DNA from: Paucibacter sp. TC2R-5
Lineage (GTDB): Bacteria > Pseudomonadota > Gammaproteobacteria > Burkholderiales > Burkholderiaceae_C
Reading direction: 5' to 3'
Length of the DNA: 64,000 nucleotides
Assembly (NCBI RefSeq): GCF_025717605.1
Contig: NZ_JAJIRQ010000002.1
Location: forward strand, 329,884-393,883
Shown: in pieces, positions 53,221-63,805 of the stretch
Numbering within the stretch: position 1 is the stretch's first letter
Layout of the letters: each line of letters starts with the position of its first letter
Program-made: the position numbers and the translations under genes
The notes under the pieces: generated by a model
What the model saw: only the letters and a program-made list of their open reading frames with translations
Databases searched by the model: none
What the model was told of the DNA's origin: nothing

Positions 53221-54552
53221 ATGAATTCCCATGACCACAGCAGCCAGTTTGCGCTGCTCAAGCAGCGCCGCTTTGCGCCCTATTTTTGGGTGCAATTTCT
53301 CAACGCGGGCAATGACAATCTATTCAAATTCCCGCTCATCATCCTGATTACTTACCAGCTCCAGCTGGACTGGCTGCCGGCTTCACAGGCCGGGCTGGTG
53401 ATCAATGCCTTGTTCATCCTGCCTTACGTGCTCTTCTCGGCCACCAGCGGGCAGCTGGCCGACAAGCTCGAAAAGCACCAGCTGATGCGCTTCGTCAAGT
53501 CGCTCGAGATCGCCATCATGGCCTTGGCGGCCTGGGGCTATCTGACGACGCAAGTGCCGCTGCTGCTGCTGTGCGTGCTCTTGATGGGCTTGCACTCGAC
53601 GCTGTTCGGGCCGGTCAAATATGCCTACCTGCCCCAGCAGCTGAACGAGCGCGAGTTGATTGGCGGCAATGGCATGGTCGAGATGGGCACTTTTGTCGCC
53701 ATTTTGCTCGGCCAGGTGCTGGGCGGCTTGCTGATCGCCGTACCCGAAGTCGGCGCCCGCAATGTCGCTATCGCCTGCTTGCTCGCCGCCCTGCTCGGCC
53801 GCTTGCTGGCCCAGTTCATCCCACCCTGCCCGGCCACCGACCCGACACTCAAGATCAACTGGAACCCCTTCACCGAGACCTGGCGCAACTTGAAGCTCTC
53901 GCGCCAAGACCCGGTGGTGTTTCGCTCACTCTTGGGTATCTCCTGGATGTGGTTCTTTGGTGCGGTCTATCTGAGCAACTTCCCGGCCTTCGCCAAGGAG
54001 GTGCTGCATGGCGACGCGCAGGTCGCCACCGCTCTGCTGGTGATGTTCTCGCTCGGCATTGGTGTTGGCTCGCTGCTGTGCGAGCGCTTGTCGCGCCACA
54101 GCGTCGAGATCGGCCTGGTGCCGGTCGGCGCCATAGGCATGACGCTGTTCTCCATCGACCTTTACTTCGCCTCGCGCGGCCTGTCCACCAAGCCGGTACT
54201 GCTGAGTTTGAGCGAGTTTTTCTCGCACCCCGAGCATTGGCGCGTGTTGGCCGATCTGGGTCTGCTGGCGCTGTTTACCGGGCTCTACAGCGTGCCCATG
54301 TATGCCTTGATCCAGCTGCGCTCGCAGCCCAGCCACCGCGCTCGCATCATCGCAGCCAACAACATCCTCAATGCGCTGTTCATGATCGTCAGCTCGCTGT
54401 TGGCCGGCGTGCTGATGGGCAGCTTTGGCTTCAGCATCCCCGAGCTGTTTTTGTCGGTGGGCCTGGCCAATTTGGTCTTCAGCTTGTATGTATTCGTCCG
54501 GGCGCCGGAGTATTTGCAGCGCTTCGCGGCGCTGCTCAGCGGGAGACGCTGA
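53221..54552 (+). CDS. MFS transporter, LplT-like
   Basis: A 443-residue major-facilitator protein with about 12 helices. The start, LLKQRRFAPYFWVQFLNAGN followed by DNLFKF, and GPVKYAYLPQ after helix 4 are characteristic of the lysophospholipid transporter LplT and the N-terminal part of some Aas fusions. LplT flips lysophosphatidylethanolamine inward for re-acylation. No acyltransferase (Aas) domain follows, since the protein ends at helix 12. Functional assignment is by family resemblance. Confidence 0.85.
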   Translation: MNSHDHSSQFALLKQRRFAPYFWVQFLNAGNDNLFKFPLIILITYQLQLDWLPASQAGLVINALFILPYVLFSATSGQLADKLEKHQLMRFVKSLEIAIMALAAWGYLTTQVPLLLLCVLLMGLHSTLFGPVKYAYLPQQLNERELIGGNGMVEMGTFVAILLGQVLGGLLIAVPEVGARNVAIACLLAALLGRLLAQFIPPCPATDPTLKINWNPFTETWRNLKLSRQDPVVFRSLLGISWMWFFGAVYLSNFPAFAKEVLHGDAQVATALLVMFSLGIGVGSLLCERLSRHSVEIGLVPVGAIGMTLFSIDLYFASRGLSTKPVLLSLSEFFSHPEHWRVLADLGLLALFTGLYSVPMYALIQLRSQPSHRARIIAANNILNALFMIVSSLLAGVLMGSFGFSIPELFLSVGLANLVFSLYVFVRAPEYLQRFAALLSGRR

Positions 54553-54611
54553 GCAGCTTTACCCATGCTGAGGTGGACCCGACTCGGGTCCACGGCATCA
54601 GACAGCCGGTA

Positions 54612-55328
54612 TCAGGCCTGTTGACGGCGGCGCGCCTGCAAACCGACGAAACCAAAACCCGCCAGCAACAAGGCCAAGGTCGTTGGCTCAGGCACAGGCA
54701 TCGCCTGGGCGCTCAGGGCACCGAGATAGAACTGGTCGGCCTTGGCGCCGCCATAGGCAAAGGTGAAGACCTGCCCGACCATGGGTTGAGCGAAGGTGAT
54801 GGCGCCGGTGCCGGCCGGCAAGGCGGTCGACAGGTCATTCAACAAGAACGTCGAGTTTGGCTTCCAGCTGGTGAAATTGTGGCCATCTGAGCGCAGCTGT
54901 ATGCCGGTCAATTTAACGACTTGGTTGAAGCTGATGGTGAGTTTTTCGCCGGCGGTGATGTTGTCATCATCATTGGCACCCTTGAGGTGGTAGACGCCCA
55001 GGCCAGCACCCTTGCTGGCGGTCCAGCCGGGTTCGCTGTCCTGCACGACCGAAGCGCTGAAGCCGTTGTACGTTGCGGTCGCGATCGCCACCAGGCCGCC
55101 ATTGGTGTACTTCAGGCTGCCGCCGAACTCGCCCTTGTCGACCTTTGAACTGCAGATGTCGCCACCGGTGCAGGGTATGCCGTTGACCGGTTCAGGCAAG
55201 TTGGTCGGCATGGGCAAGAAATCGCTTGCGGCGCCCCGACCCAATTTGTAGAAATCGAATTGCGCGGCGCTGGCTGGAAGCGCGGCAGCGGCCAACAAAG
55301 TCGCGGCAAAAATGAGCTTGGTTTTCAT
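54612..55328 (-). CDS. PEP-CTERM sorting domain protein
   Basis: A 238-residue secreted protein with signal peptide (MKTKLIFAATLLAAAALPAS) and C-terminal VPEPTTLALLLAGFGFVGL plus basic tail ARRRQQA. The centre has GGSLKYTNGGLVAIATATY, an acidic GANDDDNITAGEKLTISFNQ stretch and two Cys near residue 60 (IPCTGGDICS), suggesting a beta-sandwich domain. Function is not known. It converges with the LplT-like gene after 59 bases. A partial C/G palindrome lies about 80 bases upstream of the start. Confidence 0.88.
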   Translation of the reverse strand: MKTKLIFAATLLAAAALPASAAQFDFYKLGRGAASDFLPMPTNLPEPVNGIPCTGGDICSSKVDKGEFGGSLKYTNGGLVAIATATYNGFSASVVQDSEPGWTASKGAGLGVYHLKGANDDDNITAGEKLTISFNQVVKLTGIQLRSDGHNFTSWKPNSTFLLNDLSTALPAGTGAITFAQPMVGQVFTFAYGGAKADQFYLGALSAQAMPVPEPTTLALLLAGFGFVGLQARRRQQA

Positions 55329-55406
55329 GGACTGTAAGGCTCTGGGCCTGGGTTGAAGAGGAATGACTCAGCCTATGTGCAGACAGGCTTTCGACCTAGG
55401 CACAGG

Positions 55407-55427
55407 CACCCTGTGTTCGAGGGGGTG
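55407..55427. promoter_or_regulatory. CACCC...GGGTG inverted repeat upstream of PEP-CTERM gene
   Basis: CACCC (55407-55411) and GGGTG (55423-55427) form an inverted pair; in the N7 register the site reads CCCTG, 7 bases, GGGGG, so the C arm matches only three of five. It lies about 80 bases before the start at 55328 and is treated as a degenerate version of the sites at 15094, 39315 and 43600. The rest of the 249-base gap to 55578 shows no gene. Confidence 0.3.
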
Positions 55428-55577
55428 AGCAACACCCAGCAGCGGGGCAGTCGATCAAAGCGTGAACAATTCACGCCAATCGTGGCGGAGGGAAACGCTC
55501 ATCCAAGGTTTTCATCCGGCACCCGCACTCTGTGCCGCGCTTCAAGGCCGCCATCACCGGGCTGCGCTAAAAAGGCC

Positions 55578-56063
55578 TCAGGCCCGCATAAAGCGGCGCA
55601 GCCGCCGCTTGAACAGGCGCCCCCAGCGCCATATTTCACTGGCGCGCAGCCAGCTCAACAAGCCGCTCTTCCAGATCGTCCAACTTGCATAGCAACGCGC
55701 GAACCAAGCCATGCGCAGCAAGGCCGGACGGGTCAGCTGGAACAAGCGGGCGACGATGGCGGTGCCGGCCAGCTTGGCCAGGATCACCAGGCTCAAGCCC
55801 AGGCCGAATCGGCCGCTACCGATCAAAAGCAGCGCCAGCAGTTTGACCGGCAAGAGCAGCAGCGCGGGCAGCAGCAACACAGCCAAGGCGGCAGCCGGCG
55901 GCAAGCGCGTAATCAGGTCTTCGAGCTGACGCAAGACCGGCAGCCGACCCAAGCGGGCCATCAAGCGCGCCAAGGGCTGATAACCCCATTCCTCGAACAG
56001 AATCAGCAGCGCCAGCAGCAGGCGCACAGGCAGGAGCAAGGCGCGCTTGAGGGTTTTCAGCAT
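55578..56063 (-). CDS. Hypothetical membrane protein
   Basis: A 161-residue, very Leu-rich protein with basic N-terminus (MLKTLKRALLLPVRLLLALL), two or three membrane segments (about 8-24, 55-82 and 85-105) and a basic C-terminus rich in Arg and Trp (WRWGRLFKRRLRRFMRA). I recognise no family. It lies 47 bases upstream of tgt's stop-side neighbour region, on the same strand as tgt, which precedes it, so read-through from tgt is possible. Confidence 0.65.
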   Translation of the reverse strand: MLKTLKRALLLPVRLLLALLILFEEWGYQPLARLMARLGRLPVLRQLEDLITRLPPAAALAVLLLPALLLLPVKLLALLLIGSGRFGLGLSLVILAKLAGTAIVARLFQLTRPALLRMAWFARCYASWTIWKSGLLSWLRASEIWRWGRLFKRRLRRFMRA

Positions 56064-56110
56064 GATGTGCCCATCATGCGGGCAAGGCGGCGCCCGCGCC
56101 CCGTGCCAAA

Positions 56111-58177
<2,067 letters not shown>

Positions 58178-58178
<1 letters not shown>

Positions 58179-59011
58179 TGGCAGGATTTGATATGTCCCG
58201 ATTGCTCTTGCTGAGCCTGCTCATTCTTGGTCTCTACGAGCCTGGTCGAGTGCAGGCGGCACCTTGCGGCCCCTACAGCCTGGCCTTTTACGAGCATGGG
58301 GTGCTCTACTACCGCGAAGCCCAGGGTGACTATGCCGGCATCGATCTCGACGTTGTCAATGAGTTGGCCAAACGCAGCGGCTGCGTGTTCAACACCGTCT
58401 TGGAGTCGCGCGTGCGCATCTGGGACCAGTTGGCCAAGAACAATTTGGACCTCAGCGTGTCCGGCATCCCCAGCCCTGAGCGCGAACAGTTCGCCGAGTT
58501 CATGCTCTATATGCAGAGCCATAACTTCGCGCTCATACGACGTGAACTGGCAAGCGCTCTGAGTACGCCGGAGGCTTTCTTGGCCGACGCGAAACGCGTG
58601 GTGGTGGTTGTCAAAAGCTTTAAGCATGGTGCCGCTTTTGATGGCTGGCTGGACAAAATGCGGGCTCAGCAGCGCGTCACCGAGGTGCCGGACTTTGAAT
58701 CCGCGGTGCGCGTTTTCAAGCTCGGCCGTGCCGATGCGATGCTGGCCTTGCCGACCAGTTGGCCGCGGATATTGCGCCGCGAGGGCCTGCAAGATCAGAT
58801 CAGCGTGCTCGACTGGGCACCGCAGGACCGCATCACCGCCGGCTTGATCGTGTCGCGCCAACGGGTCAGCGAAGCCGACCGGCAGCGTCTGCGTAGCGCT
58901 CTGCATTCGATGCGAAAAGACGGCACGCTGGAGGCCATCTTCAAACGCCATGTCGGCGCCAGCCTGGCCAAGGCCACGCTGATCGAGACCCCTGCGGACG
59001 CGCCGAAATAG
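58178..59011 (+). CDS. Orphan extracellular solute-binding protein (family 3), copy 2
   Basis: A 277-residue paralogue of the preceding gene, with its own signal peptide (LLLLSLLILGLYEPGRVQA) and the same blocks: CGPYSLAFYEHGVLYYREAQ, GIDLDVVNELAKRSGCVFNT, RVRIWDQLAKNNLDLSVSGI and DGTLEAIFKRHV. The ATG overlaps the upstream TGA by one base, so translation is coupled. Ligand pockets may have diverged, since the middle thirds differ most. Stand-alone family 3 proteins can act as sensors or as periplasmic parts of regulators. Confidence 0.88.
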
Positions 59012-59044
59012 CCTCTCCAGCCCGGCAGCGGCGAAAATGCTTGC

Positions 59045-59653
59045 ATGCCCAACGCCATTGCCCAGCCCGTCCACAGCGAACTGATCATCAAGAAGAGCCG
59101 CTTTATCGGCTGCGTGGAAGCGATGAGTGACCGCGCCGGCGCCAGCGCTCGCGTCGCCCAGTTGAAGGCCGAGCACCCCGGCGCCGTGCATGTCTGTTGG
59201 GCCTTTTCGGGCGGCGGACAGTCGGCGGCGGTGGACGATGGTGAGCCCAGCGGCACGGCCGGGCGGCCGATGCTGGAGGTGCTGCGCCACCAAGATCTCG
59301 AAGGCGTGCTGGCCACCGTGGTGCGCTATTGGGGCGGCGCCAAGCTCGGCGCCGGCGGCTTGGTGCGGGCCTACACCGACGCCGTCGCGCAAGCGCTGCT
59401 GAAGGCCGAGAAAGTGCCCTTGGTTAAGCTGCAAACGCTGCGCTGCACGGTGCCCTATGCTTTTGAGGGCTTGTTGCGGCGCGAAATCGAAGCAGCGCAA
59501 GCCCAGCTGATCGAGGTCTTGCATGGCAGCCAGGTCGAGCTGAGCTTCGCCTTGCCGGTGCCGGCGGCGGCCGACTTCGTGGCCCGGCTCAATGAAGCCG
59601 GCCAGGGCCGCATCGGCTGGCTTAAGACACAGACACAAGCCGACCCCGACTGA
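59045..59653 (+). CDS. YigZ/IMPACT-family protein (UPF0029)
   Basis: A 202-residue protein with the two domains of YigZ: an N-terminal UPF0029 region (IKKSRFIGCVEAMSDR, ... HVCWAFSGGGQSAAVDDGEPSG in parts: SGTAGRPMLEVLRHQDLEGV, VVRYWGGAKLGAGGLVRAY) and a small C-terminal ferredoxin-like domain. The GGAKLGAGGLVRAYTD segment is diagnostic. The family is linked to translation or stress control by analogy with IMPACT, but its bacterial role is unsettled. It lies 33 bases after the binding-protein pair. Confidence 0.93.
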   Translation: MPNAIAQPVHSELIIKKSRFIGCVEAMSDRAGASARVAQLKAEHPGAVHVCWAFSGGGQSAAVDDGEPSGTAGRPMLEVLRHQDLEGVLATVVRYWGGAKLGAGGLVRAYTDAVAQALLKAEKVPLVKLQTLRCTVPYAFEGLLRREIEAAQAQLIEVLHGSQVELSFALPVPAAADFVARLNEAGQGRIGWLKTQTQADPD

Positions 59654-59748
59654 ATCCAATCCGTGACGCCTGCGCTTGCTCGCCCAAAGCTTGCCCCGCC
59701 ACTGGAAAACTCTGGCCTCGGCCCTACAAAGCTCCAGCCGCAGGGGCC

Positions 59749-59821
59749 TCATTCAGGGGGGTGCTCGCCAATAAGCGAGCAGTAAGTCACATCTGGCGCG
59801 CAAGGCCCCGCAGGCGCGGGG
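59749..59821. promoter_or_regulatory. G-run half-site and two hairpins upstream of PEP-CTERM gene
   Basis: TCATTCA followed by six G (59749-59761) repeats the G-side of the 15094-15116 palindrome read towards its gene (CATTCA then six G), but the C-arm is absent. It is followed at once by TGCTCGC/GCGAGCA, a perfect 7-bp stem with a 6-base loop (59762-59781), and later by CCCCGC/GCGGGG (59806-59821). The gene starts at 59894. The remaining bases of the gap show no ORF. Confidence 0.4.
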
Positions 59822-59893
59822 TATCGGCCCAAGCCTGAGCCCCCTAGAGTCGCGGCAAATCACATTTCCCGCTGCGGTGGGCTCAAGAAAATC

Positions 59894-60658
59894 ATGAAAA
59901 ACCTACACCTCCCACTGATCGCCTGCGCCGCACTTGCACTGACAGGCGCCGCATCGGCCGAAGAGCTGAGTCTCAAATTCACCGGCGTTAACGGCAAGAG
60001 CATCGGCTTGTCTGTCGCCGGCGTGAAGCGCGATGTCTCGGCCGGCCTGATGGAGTTCAAAACCGACAAGAACACCAGCTTTTACGCCTATTGCGTAGAA
60101 CTGAATCAATACGCCAGCTCCAATCTGAACAAGTACGAAGTCACCACTTTCAGCAACGCCACCCAGGCCAAGAATTTGCAAGGCCTGTATTCGGCCACCA
60201 GCCTCTACAAGGGTGACAAGGCCATCGACACGGCCCGCGAATATGCGGCGTTCCAGTTGGCAGTCTGGGAAATCACCCACGAAACCAGCGGCAAGCCGCT
60301 GGCGACCACGGCCTACAACGCGTCCAAAGACAGTTACGGCCAAACCAAGTGGACCACCAACGCGAACCGCGGCGATTTCTATCTGCGTCAATATGCTGGC
60401 GTCAATTACAGCAGCGCAGGCAGCGACACCGCCTCATTCGCGGCCTTGGCTGACTCTTACCTGAGCGCTGCCGTCAGCTACACAGGCAAGAGCCTGTTCG
60501 AGATCAAGAAGCTCCACAACGGCAGCTACCAAGACTATGTGACGGCAACCAGCGTGCCTACTCCTGTGCCGGAACCCGCGAGCTACGCGCTGATGGCGGC
60601 TGGCTTGCTGGGCATGGGCATGGTCGCCAAGCGTCGCCGCGCACAGCACAGCGCTTAA
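59894..60658 (+). CDS. PEP-CTERM protein with thioester-domain-like signature
   Basis: A 254-residue secreted protein with signal peptide (to about residue 22, ASA) and C-terminal sorting signal VPEPASYALMAAGLLGMGMV then AKRRRAQHSA. The body has FYAYCVELNQYAS (Cys67) and YAAFQLAVWEITHE (Gln121). A Cys in a Y-C-hydrophobic motif and a Gln in a x-Q-x-A-hydrophobic-W motif are the paired residues that form the internal thioester of TED (TQXA-type) adhesins in Gram-positive bacteria. That identity here is an inference from motif pairing. If true, the protein could attach covalently to surface amines. Confidence 0.85.
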   Translation: MKNLHLPLIACAALALTGAASAEELSLKFTGVNGKSIGLSVAGVKRDVSAGLMEFKTDKNTSFYAYCVELNQYASSNLNKYEVTTFSNATQAKNLQGLYSATSLYKGDKAIDTAREYAAFQLAVWEITHETSGKPLATTAYNASKDSYGQTKWTTNANRGDFYLRQYAGVNYSSAGSDTASFAALADSYLSAAVSYTGKSLFEIKKLHNGSYQDYVTATSVPTPVPEPASYALMAAGLLGMGMVAKRRRAQHSA

Positions 60659-60701
60659 GAGCACAGGCTGAGCTGCACGAAGCCCTCAGGAAACCGCTGC
60701 G

Positions 60702-61436
60702 TCAAATCAGCGAGCCCTGCGTCGGCCCCGGATCGCGACGCAGGCGGGCCAGCAGCTCATCGGTGACCTGCGTCACCGCCGGGTCGAACAAATCGGCCGG
60801 CGGCAGGCGCAGCAAGGCTTGCGCCTCAGTCAGCGGCGCGCGCAGCCATGCATCCCAATGCTCGGCCGCAATGGGAATGGCTGAGCGTTTGTCTTGCGCA
60901 TCGGCGGGCAGCCGCGGGTCGGGTTTGTGCAGGCGACTCAGCAAAGGGTGGCCGTCGCAATTCATCGTCAGCATTGAATAATTGGGCAACAGCTCGCCGG
61001 TGTTCGGGTTGACCCATTCCGACCAAATCCCTGCCAGCGCCCAAGGCGCCCCATCGGCGCGCCGCAACTGCCACCAGATATTGCGCCCGGTTTCCCAGTT
61101 AGGCTCCTGGTAACTTTGCGCCGGGATCAGGCAACGCCGCCCGAGCGCCCAAGCGTCCCGGTAGGTCGGCCGCTCGGCCACCGACTCGATGCGGGCGTTG
61201 TTGGTCAAAATCGCCCGCGAGGCCGGCCGGGGCTGCAAAGCATGCGGCGCGATCATGCCCCATTGGCCGGCAACAGCTTGCCGCTCACCGGCTGCGTTAG
61301 CGCGAATCATCACGCCTTGCCCAAACGGCCCGACAGCCACGCCAGTCCCCTCGGGCAGCGCCGTTCCTGCAGCGACGATCAGCCTGAAGTGGCGCTCGAT
61401 TTCCTGCTTGGACGAGACATGGTAGAGATTGCACAT
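60702..61436 (-). CDS. SOS-response-associated peptidase family protein (HMCES/YedK)
   Basis: A 244-residue SRAP-family protein. Met-Cys at the start (MCNLYHVSS) leaves Cys2 as the N-terminal nucleophile that forms a stable thiazolidine link with abasic sites in single-stranded DNA. Also present are the Asn/Glu in NNARIESVAERPTYRDAW, RCLIPAQSYQEP and the active His in LLSRLHKPDPRLP. Most members have LHxRMP; here a KPDPR sequence follows the His, so this is a divergent subgroup. ATG at 61436 is fixed by the Cys2 rule. Confidence 0.92.
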   Translation of the reverse strand: MCNLYHVSSKQEIERHFRLIVAAGTALPEGTGVAVGPFGQGVMIRANAAGERQAVAGQWGMIAPHALQPRPASRAILTNNARIESVAERPTYRDAWALGRRCLIPAQSYQEPNWETGRNIWWQLRRADGAPWALAGIWSEWVNPNTGELLPNYSMLTMNCDGHPLLSRLHKPDPRLPADAQDKRSAIPIAAEHWDAWLRAPLTEAQALLRLPPADLFDPAVTQVTDELLARLRRDPGPTQGSLI

Positions 61437-61526
61437 GCCGCGCACTTTAGCCGCTTGCGCGTTTGCATTGGCCATTACCATCATGGCTCTGGCTCGTTCC
61501 AAGACAGCCGCAAAGTGGACGCACAC

Positions 61527-62456
61527 ATGAGCAATTTCGCATTCCTGAGCAACAACACCTTCATGAAGGTGGCAGCCCGCGCGGCGCAGCCTTTTGCCAT
61601 CGCCGGCGTCGCCTGGGACGGCTGCGTCACCAACCGGCCCGGCGCACGCTTCGGGCCGCGCGCCATCCGCCAGGCCAGCCATATGCTGTGCGACGGCACC
61701 CATCCGCTGTTTGACACCACGCCCGAAGGCGCCCTGACCGATCTGGGCGACCTGCTCTTGCCCAATACCAGCTTGGACGCGATGCGGGCGGCGATGCTGC
61801 CGCTGATCGCGCCGATGATCGCCAGCCATCACATGGCGTGGTTGGGCGGCGACCACTCGATCACACTGCCGCTGCTGCGCGCCTACAAAGCGCATTACGG
61901 CCGGCCGCTGGCGGTCGTCCATTTCGATGCCCATTGCGACACCTGGACCGACCATTTCGGCGAGCCCAGTGGCCATGGCACCTGGGTCTATGAAGCAATC
62001 CAGGAGGGCTTGGTGATACCCGAGTGCTTTGTGCAGTTCGGCATCCGGTCGGCCGGCCAGCGCGAGGCGCGCGACTATGTGGCCGACCAGGGCGGCCTGA
62101 TTTACACCGCCCGCGCGCTGCGGGGACTGGAAAGCCCTGCCGCCTTAGGCAGCATCTTGCAAGCCGTGCGCGAGCGGATGGCGGCGCATGGCCATCCGCC
62201 GCTCTACCTGAGCCTGGACATCGACTGCCTGGATCCGGCCTTCGCGCCGGGCACCGGCACGCCCGAGCCCGGCGGCATGACGACCAACCAGGTTTTCAGC
62301 ATCCTGGAAGACCTGGTGCCGCAGCTGAACTTCGTCGGCATGGACTGCGTCGAGGTGGCTCCACCCTATGACCATGCCGAGCTGAGCAGTTACGCTGCGG
62401 CGCAGATGGTCTGGACTTATCTCTGCGCTCGCCTGGCTGCGGCCGGCTCGGTCTGA
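61527..62456 (+). CDS. Agmatinase-like ureohydrolase
   Basis: A 309-residue Mn-dependent ureohydrolase of the arginase/agmatinase family. Metal-binding blocks are GGDHSITLPLLRAYK, VVHFDAHCDTW and SLDIDCLDPAFAPGTGTPEPGG; FQFGIRSAGQREARDY-like VQFGIRSAGQRE is also typical. It hydrolyses agmatine to putrescine and urea or a related guanidino compound such as guanidinobutyrate, and the substrate cannot be fixed from sequence. The ATG at 61527 begins the family N-terminus; the frame is open further upstream through the divergent SRAP gene. Confidence 0.92.
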   Translation: MSNFAFLSNNTFMKVAARAAQPFAIAGVAWDGCVTNRPGARFGPRAIRQASHMLCDGTHPLFDTTPEGALTDLGDLLLPNTSLDAMRAAMLPLIAPMIASHHMAWLGGDHSITLPLLRAYKAHYGRPLAVVHFDAHCDTWTDHFGEPSGHGTWVYEAIQEGLVIPECFVQFGIRSAGQREARDYVADQGGLIYTARALRGLESPAALGSILQAVRERMAAHGHPPLYLSLDIDCLDPAFAPGTGTPEPGGMTTNQVFSILEDLVPQLNFVGMDCVEVAPPYDHAELSSYAAAQMVWTYLCARLAAAGSV

Positions 62457-62573
62457 TCGATCCGCCAAGTGGGCAATTGACGCCCATTTTTACCGCCGCG
62501 CAGGTGCAGCCCTCATGCAAAATGGCGCGCTCAGGCCTTGGCCTGCTCATCACCATGACAAAGGACTCGCTCC

Positions 62574-63737
62574 ATGAAAGTCGCACAGATCACCTTGCGT
62601 GAACAGGACGATATCGATGGGGCCTTGGCCGCTTGGTCTGCTTCGCTACCGGCGCCAAGTCTGGTGTTGGCCTTCAGCGCCATTCCTTTATTGAAACGCT
62701 TGAGCCCTGCTATCGCCGCGCAATTCCCCACGGCGCTGCGCATGGGTTGCTCAACAGCCGGTGAAATTTCCAGCGCCGGCGTGGGCGACGACAGCTGCGT
62801 GCTGACTGCGCTGCGTTTCGAAAACGCCGGCAGCCACGCGCTGCAGGCTTCGACCAAGCTGGCCGATATGGCCGACTCCGAAGCCGCCGGCCGCCGCTTG
62901 GCCGAGCAACTCCCGCAGGCCGGCCTGCGCGCCGTCTTGTTGCTGGGTCAAGGTGTCGCCGTCAACGGCAGCGCCTTGATCGCCGGCATGACAGCGGTGC
63001 TGGGTCATGGCGTCACCATCACCGGCGGCCTGGCCGGCGATGCAGCCGCGTTCAAGGAAACCTGGGTGCTGAATCAAAGCGGCGTTCACACCGACCAGCT
63101 GGTGTGCGTTGGTCTCTATGGCGAGGCCCTGGTCTTCGCCCATGGCTCCTTCGGCGGCTGGGCGCCGTTCGGGCCGGCGCGCCGCGTCACCCGCTGCGCC
63201 GGCAATGTCTTGTTCGAATTGGACGGCGAGCCCGCGCTGGACGTCTACAAACGCTACCTCGGCGACTATGCGCGCGACCTGCCGGCCTCGGGCCTGCTAT
63301 TCCCCTTCGCGATGCTGGGCAGCGACCACAACGAGATCGGTTTGATTCGCACCATCTTGGCCGTGGACGAGTCGGTCGGCAGCCTGACCTTGGCCGGCGA
63401 TATCGACCCCGACGGTTACCTCAAGCTGATGCATGCCAGCACCGACGCCCTGGTGGGCGGCGCCGAAAGCGCAGCCCAAGCCGCTGCGGCCGCGGCCGCC
63501 ATGGCCGCACAGGGCGAAGGCCAGGGCCTGGGGATCTTGGTCAGCTGCGTTGGCCGCAAGCTGGTAATGGGCGGTCGGGTCGAGGAAGAAATCGAGGCGG
63601 TGGCCGATGTGTTCGGGCGCTCGGTCGTCTTGACCGGCTTTTATTCCAACGGCGAGATCAGCCCCTTCACCGGCAACCTCGAATGCAAGCTGCACAATCA
63701 AACCATGACGATCACCTACCTCGGTGAGCGCCTCTGA
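62574..63737 (+). CDS. FIST-domain sensory protein
   Basis: A 387-residue protein with N-terminal FIST and C-terminal FIST_C domains. Features are MGCSTAGEISSAGVGDDSCV near residue 60, HGVTITGGLAGDAAAFKETW near 145, PALDVYKRYLGDYA in the middle, and VLTGFYSNGEISPF near the end. FIST domains sense small ligands, probably amino acids, and usually feed a histidine kinase or guanylate cyclase. The next gene, cut by the window edge, looks like that kinase, so this pair is a likely two-part sensor. No signal peptide is evident, so sensing is probably intracellular. Confidence 0.93.
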   Translation: MKVAQITLREQDDIDGALAAWSASLPAPSLVLAFSAIPLLKRLSPAIAAQFPTALRMGCSTAGEISSAGVGDDSCVLTALRFENAGSHALQASTKLADMADSEAAGRRLAEQLPQAGLRAVLLLGQGVAVNGSALIAGMTAVLGHGVTITGGLAGDAAAFKETWVLNQSGVHTDQLVCVGLYGEALVFAHGSFGGWAPFGPARRVTRCAGNVLFELDGEPALDVYKRYLGDYARDLPASGLLFPFAMLGSDHNEIGLIRTILAVDESVGSLTLAGDIDPDGYLKLMHASTDALVGGAESAAQAAAAAAAMAAQGEGQGLGILVSCVGRKLVMGGRVEEEIEAVADVFGRSVVLTGFYSNGEISPFTGNLECKLHNQTMTITYLGERL

Positions 63738-63805
63738 GCCCCATGCCAAACTCGCGCTAGGCCCTAGTTTCAGACCCAACGCCCAAGCACGCAAATTCAG
63801 CCACG

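Noticed and set aside
61116-61526. In-frame 5' extension of the agmatinase-like gene
   Set aside because: It overlaps the SRAP gene start on the other strand and the family N-terminus begins at 61527.
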